Shown piece after piece: positions 60,921-64,000 of a DNA stretch of 64,000 nt. The notes beneath the pieces were generated by a model. It saw only the letters and a program-made list of their open reading frames with translations. It ran no database searches and was not told where the DNA came from. Each line of letters starts with the position of its first letter. Positions within the stretch are counted from its first letter, which is position 1. The position numbers and the translations under genes were made by a program. The DNA is taken from the NCBI RefSeq assembly GCF_001011155.1, contig NZ_CP011479.1, positions 824,501 through 888,500 on the forward strand, read 5' to 3'. This stretch comes from Hoeflea sp. IMCC20628. Lineage in GTDB: Bacteria > Pseudomonadota > Alphaproteobacteria > Rhizobiales > Rhizobiaceae.

Positions 60921-60954
60921 GCAGGAGCGGCCGGCACCGATCGATGGGGCGTTA

Positions 60955-63900
60955 TCAGGCCTTTCCGGCGCCGCCGGCAGTCGGGGTGGTCAGGATTACG
61001 GCATCACCTGCTTCCAGCACGGTCTGGTCGCAGGCTTTCAGCGTTTCGATGCTGCCATCACGCCTGCGCACCTCCGTCTTGCCGACCTGACCTTCGCCGC
61101 CGCCGTCAATGCCCAGCGGTGGACGGTTGCGATGCGAGGACAGGATTGCCAGATCCATGCGCTCAAGAAAGCGGATGGTGCGCTTGGTGCCATTTCCGGC
61201 GCTGAATTTGCCGGTGCCGCCAGAGCCATCGCGGATATGGAAATCCTCGAGCTGAACCGGGAAGCGCATCTCCAGGATTTCCGGATCGGTGAGGCGTGAG
61301 TTGGTCATGTGGGTGTGGACGCCCGAGGTGCCGTTGAAGCCGCGGCCGGAATTCTCATAGCCTGCCGGTGAGCCCGAACAGATGGTCTCGTAGTACTGGT
61401 GCGTGTCATTGCCGAAGGTCAGGTTGTTCATCGTACCCTGGCTGTTGGCCAGTGCGCCGAGCGCACCGAAGATGGCGTTGGTGACGTGCTGCGAGGTTTC
61501 GACATTGCCGGCCACGACAGCGCGCGGATAGGCCGGTTTGAGCATCGAACCTTCCGGGATGATGATGCGGATCGGCCTGAGGCAGCCTGCATTCATCGGG
61601 ATCGGTTTTTCGACCATCACCCGGAAGCAGTAGAGCACGGCGGCGCGGGCCACCGGCTCGGGTGCGTTGAAGTTGTTTTCCATCGCATCCGAGGTGCCGG
61701 TGAAATCGACTGTCGCTTCACGCTTTTCGCGATCGACCGAGATCTTCACCTTGATCACCTGACCGGTGTCGGTCGGGTATTCATATTCGCAATCGGACAG
61801 GGTGGAGATAACCCGGGCAACGCTTTCGGCTGCATTGTCCTGGACGTGGCCCATATAGGCCTCGACCACATCAAGGCCGAAGTCGGTGACCATCTTTCTG
61901 AGGTCGGCGACGCCCTTCTCGTTGGCGGCAATCTGGGCCTTCAGGTCGGCGACGTTCTGGGTGACGTTGCGGACCGGGAAGGGGTGATCGGTGAGGATTT
62001 CGATCAGCTCTTTTTCCCGGAACCGGCCGCGCTCGACGATGCGGAAATTGTCGATCAGCACGCCTTCCTCGTCGACCGTGGTAGCAAGCGGTGTCATCGA
62101 GCCGGGCGCGGTGCCGCCGACATCTGCATGGTGCCCACGCGAGGCTGACCAGAACAGGATTTCCGTTCCGTCGTCTGAGAACACCGGAGTGACGACGGTG
62201 ATATCGGGCAGATGGGTGCCGCCATTGTAGGGCGCGTTCAAGGCGAAGACGTCGCCGGGATGGATGTCGCCTTCGTTGAGACGGATGATGGTTTCCACCG
62301 AGCGGTCCATCGAGCCCAGATGCACCGGCATATGCGGTGCATTGGCGACCAGCGCACCGGTTCGGTCGAAGACGGCGCAGGAGAAGTCCAGTCTTTCCTT
62401 GATGTTGACCGAATAGGCGGTGTTCTGCAGCGTCACACCCATCTGCTCGGCGATCGACATGAACAGGTTGTTGAAGACTTCGAGCATGATCGGATCGGCC
62501 TGATCGGCGCCGATGGCCAGTGCGCGGTCTAGCTTCTCATAGCGGGTCAGCACGACGTGATCGAGGATATTGATGCGGGCTTCCCAGCCGGGCTCGATGA
62601 CAATGGTCTGGTTGGGCTCAATGATCAAAGCAGGACCTGCGATCCTGTGGCCGGGGCGCAGGCGGTCGCGGCGGATCACCAGTGCGTCGCGCCACTCACC
62701 GTTCGAATAGATCTGGCGGGTCTCGCCGCCATCGGCTTCCACAGTGGTCATCAGGTGTTCAGGCTCGACGCGGCCGTCCTTGCGGTCGTCGAGGCCTTCC
62801 ACTGAAATTGCCTCGATGATGACGGTCTTGTTCTCATAGACAAATCCGAACTGGGCCTTGTGAGCTTTTTCAAATTCAGCGAGGGCGGCGTCGAAATCAA
62901 AGTCGGAGAAAGCAACCGGTATGGTGGTGTCGGTGCCGTCATAGCGCAGCTGCAGAAGCGGCCGCCAGCTGATCGCGTCATCGGGGACGCCCTGGCTTGC
63001 CAGTTCCTCGAACACGCCCTTGCACAGGGTGTCGATCAGCAGTTTGACGTCGAGGCGGCTTTCCTCCGCGAGCGGCTTGATGATCGCCTGCTGGCGGCTG
63101 GCGAAGACGCTGGCCAAACCGATGCCGTAGGCTGACAGCAGTCCGGAGAAGGGGTGGATCAGGATCGATTCCATGCCCAGCGCGTCGGCCACCAGACAGG
63201 CGTGCTGACCACCGGCGCCGCCGAAGCAGTTGAGCAGGTAGCGGGTGACGTCATAGCCGCGCTGCACCGAGATCTTCTTGATGGCGTTGGCCATGTTCTC
63301 GACCGCGATGGTGACGAAGCCTTCGGCGATTTCCTCGGCCGACTTGCCGGGCTGGTCGCTGGCGAGAGCGTCAAACGCGGCGCGTACGGCGTCGGAATCA
63401 AGCGGTTGGTCCTGCGCCGGACCGAAGATGGCGGGGAAGAAGTCGGGCTGCAGCTTGCCGAGCATGACATTGGCGTCGGTGACGGTGAGCGGGCCGCCGC
63501 GGCGGTAGCAGGCGGGGCCGGGATTGGCGCCTGCGGAATCGGGACCGGCGCGGAAGCGGCCTTCACCCGAATGCAGGATCGAGCCGCCGCCGGCGGCGAC
63601 AGTGTGAATGCGCATCATTGGTGCGCGGATGCGCACGCCGGCCACTTCGGTGTCGAAAGCGCGCTCATAGTCACCGTCATAATGGGCAACGTCGGTGGAG
63701 GTGCCTCCCATGTCAAAGCCAATGACCTTGTCGAAACCTGCCAGGGCGGCAGTCTCGACCATGCCGACAACACCGCCTGCGGGGCCTGAGAGGATGGCAT
63801 CCTTGCCGCGAAACATGTCAGCCGCGGTCAGGCCGCCAGAGGACATCATGAACTGCAGCGTCGGGCCCGGTTCACCAGAGGGGGTGGCGCCGAGTTCGCC

Positions 63901-64000
63901 TGCGACCCGGTCGACATAGCGTCTCAGGATCGGCGAGAGATAGGCGTCGACAACCGTTGTGTCGCCACGGCCGACCAGCTTGGCCAGCGGCGAGACCTGG
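60955..64000 (-). CDS. 5-oxoprolinase/hydantoinase A-B fusion, 5' end outside window
   Basis: At least 1014 residues are visible; the frame stays open to the window edge, so the N-terminus (perhaps 200 residues) is missing. The first part is hydantoinase [34 protein letters not shown] and the nucleotide-binding [12 protein letters not shown]. From about 62550 leftwards follows the hydantoinase B part: [44 protein letters not shown] and [20 protein letters not shown] single chain carrying A and B is the form of ATP-dependent 5-oxoprolinase (5-oxoproline to glutamate), but related fused hydantoinases exist, so specificity is not certain. Confidence 0.92.
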   Translation of the reverse strand, partial: QVSPLAKLVGRGDTTVVDAYLSPILRRYVDRVAGELGATPSGEPGPTLQFMMSSGGLTAADMFRGKDAILSGPAGGVVGMVETAALAGFDKVIGFDMGGTSTDVAHYDGDYERAFDTEVAGVRIRAPMMRIHTVAAGGGSILHSGEGRFRAGPDSAGANPGPACYRRGGPLTVTDANVMLGKLQPDFFPAIFGPAQDQPLDSDAVRAAFDALASDQPGKSAEEIAEGFVTIAVENMANAIKKISVQRGYDVTRYLLNCFGGAGGQHACLVADALGMESILIHPFSGLLSAYGIGLASVFASRQQAIIKPLAEESRLDVKLLIDTLCKGVFEELASQGVPDDAISWRPLLQLRYDGTDTTIPVAFSDFDFDAALAEFEKAHKAQFGFVYENKTVIIEAISVEGLDDRKDGRVEPEHLMTTVEADGGETRQIYSNGEWRDALVIRRDRLRPGHRIAGPALIIEPNQTIVIEPGWEARINILDHVVLTRYEKLDRALAIGADQADPIMLEVFNNLFMSIAEQMGVTLQNTAYSVNIKERLDFSCAVFDRTGALVANAPHMPVHLGSMDRSVETIIRLNEGDIHPGDVFALNAPYNGGTHLPDITVVTPVFSDDGTEILFWSASRGHHADVGGTAPGSMTPLATTVDEEGVLIDNFRIVERGRFREKELIEILTDHPFPVRNVTQNVADLKAQIAANEKGVADLRKMVTDFGLDVVEAYMGHVQDNAAESVARVISTLSDCEYEYPTDTGQVIKVKISVDREKREATVDFTGTSDAMENNFNAPEPVARAAVLYCFRVMVEKPIPMNAGCLRPIRIIIPEGSMLKPAYPRAVVAGNVETSQHVTNAIFGALGALANSQGTMNNLTFGNDTHQYYETICSGSPAGYENSGRGFNGTSGVHTHMTNSRLTDPEILEMRFPVQLEDFHIRDGSGGTGKFSAGNGTKRTIRFLERMDLAILSSHRNRPPLGIDGGGEGQVGKTEVRRRDGSIETLKACDQTVLEAGDAVILTTPTAGGAGKA

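Overview
The window looks like a chromosomal segment of an alphaproteobacterium, most likely Hyphomicrobiales (Rhizobiaceae/Phyllobacteriaceae-like, for example a marine Hoeflea-type organism). This is inferred from the high GC content, ABC and TRAP transporter genes packed into ATGA-overlapping operons, a Glp-like ABC operon with two ATPases, an ArsR-methyltransferase/metF pair and a tRNA-Ile2(CAU). No rRNA or other species-specific marker is present, so the genus is a guess.

Layout. 1-784: 5' part of a SIMPL-domain periplasmic protein gene, a non-coding stretch and a CAU-anticodon tRNA. 785-14332: a mobile-element-scarred accessory block. An acyltransferase/SGNH gene has been destroyed by an IS3-family element plus an adjacent deletion. 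It is followed by a decayed IS21 istB remnant. An IS66-family element (1375 bp, perfect 15-bp terminal repeats, 8-bp target duplication) then splits the signal-peptide region of a tolC-like gene. That tolC-like gene is itself fused in frame, about 240 codons in, to the body of a very large RTX/beta-helix/cadherin-like protein ending in a metallopeptidase motif and a type I secretion-type C-terminus. 14382-15563: a type I periplasmic-binding-fold lipoprotein.

15634-24053: a divergent LacI regulator and a seven-gene operon: solute-binding protein, two permeases, a 62-aa membrane protein, two ATPases and a fused DhaK-DhaL dihydroxyacetone-type kinase. Two identical 14-bp palindromes, centred exactly 30 bp apart, lie in the divergent promoter. 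24259-30895: TetR/oxidoreductase operon, Fe(III)-binding protein, cation/proton antiporter, Fe(III) permease on the opposite strand and a Bfd-like ferredoxin. 30987-39034: metabolic and hypothetical genes, including a CaiB-type CoA-transferase/ThDP-enzyme pair, a monoglyceride-lipase-like hydrolase and a membrane pentapeptide-repeat protein. 39127-42078: ettA, then a RelB/RelE-type toxin-antitoxin pair whose toxin stop overlaps the TTG start of a short-chain dehydrogenase. 42217-46255: DUF4399 protein, periplasmic protein, MOSC protein, ArsR-methyltransferase regulator with metF, and a 25-aa membrane peptide gene. 46766-54360: amidase, EamA exporter, class III PLP decarboxylase, DUF421 protein, and a TRAP transporter (DctP-Q-M). 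54667-64000: Kef-type antiporter, lytic transglycosylase, GNAT, GH25 lysozyme lipoprotein, GGDEF protein with a degenerate EAL domain, and a 5-oxoprolinase/hydantoinase-type protein cut by the window end.

The most noteworthy items are the IS66-interrupted TolC-RTX chimera, the DHA-kinase-linked Glp-like transporter with its paired operators, the dehydrogenase translationally coupled to a toxin, and the palindrome in front of the ArsR-methyltransferase/metF operon. No CRISPR array, prophage or rRNA was seen. All functions are inferred from reading the sequence; no database search was run.
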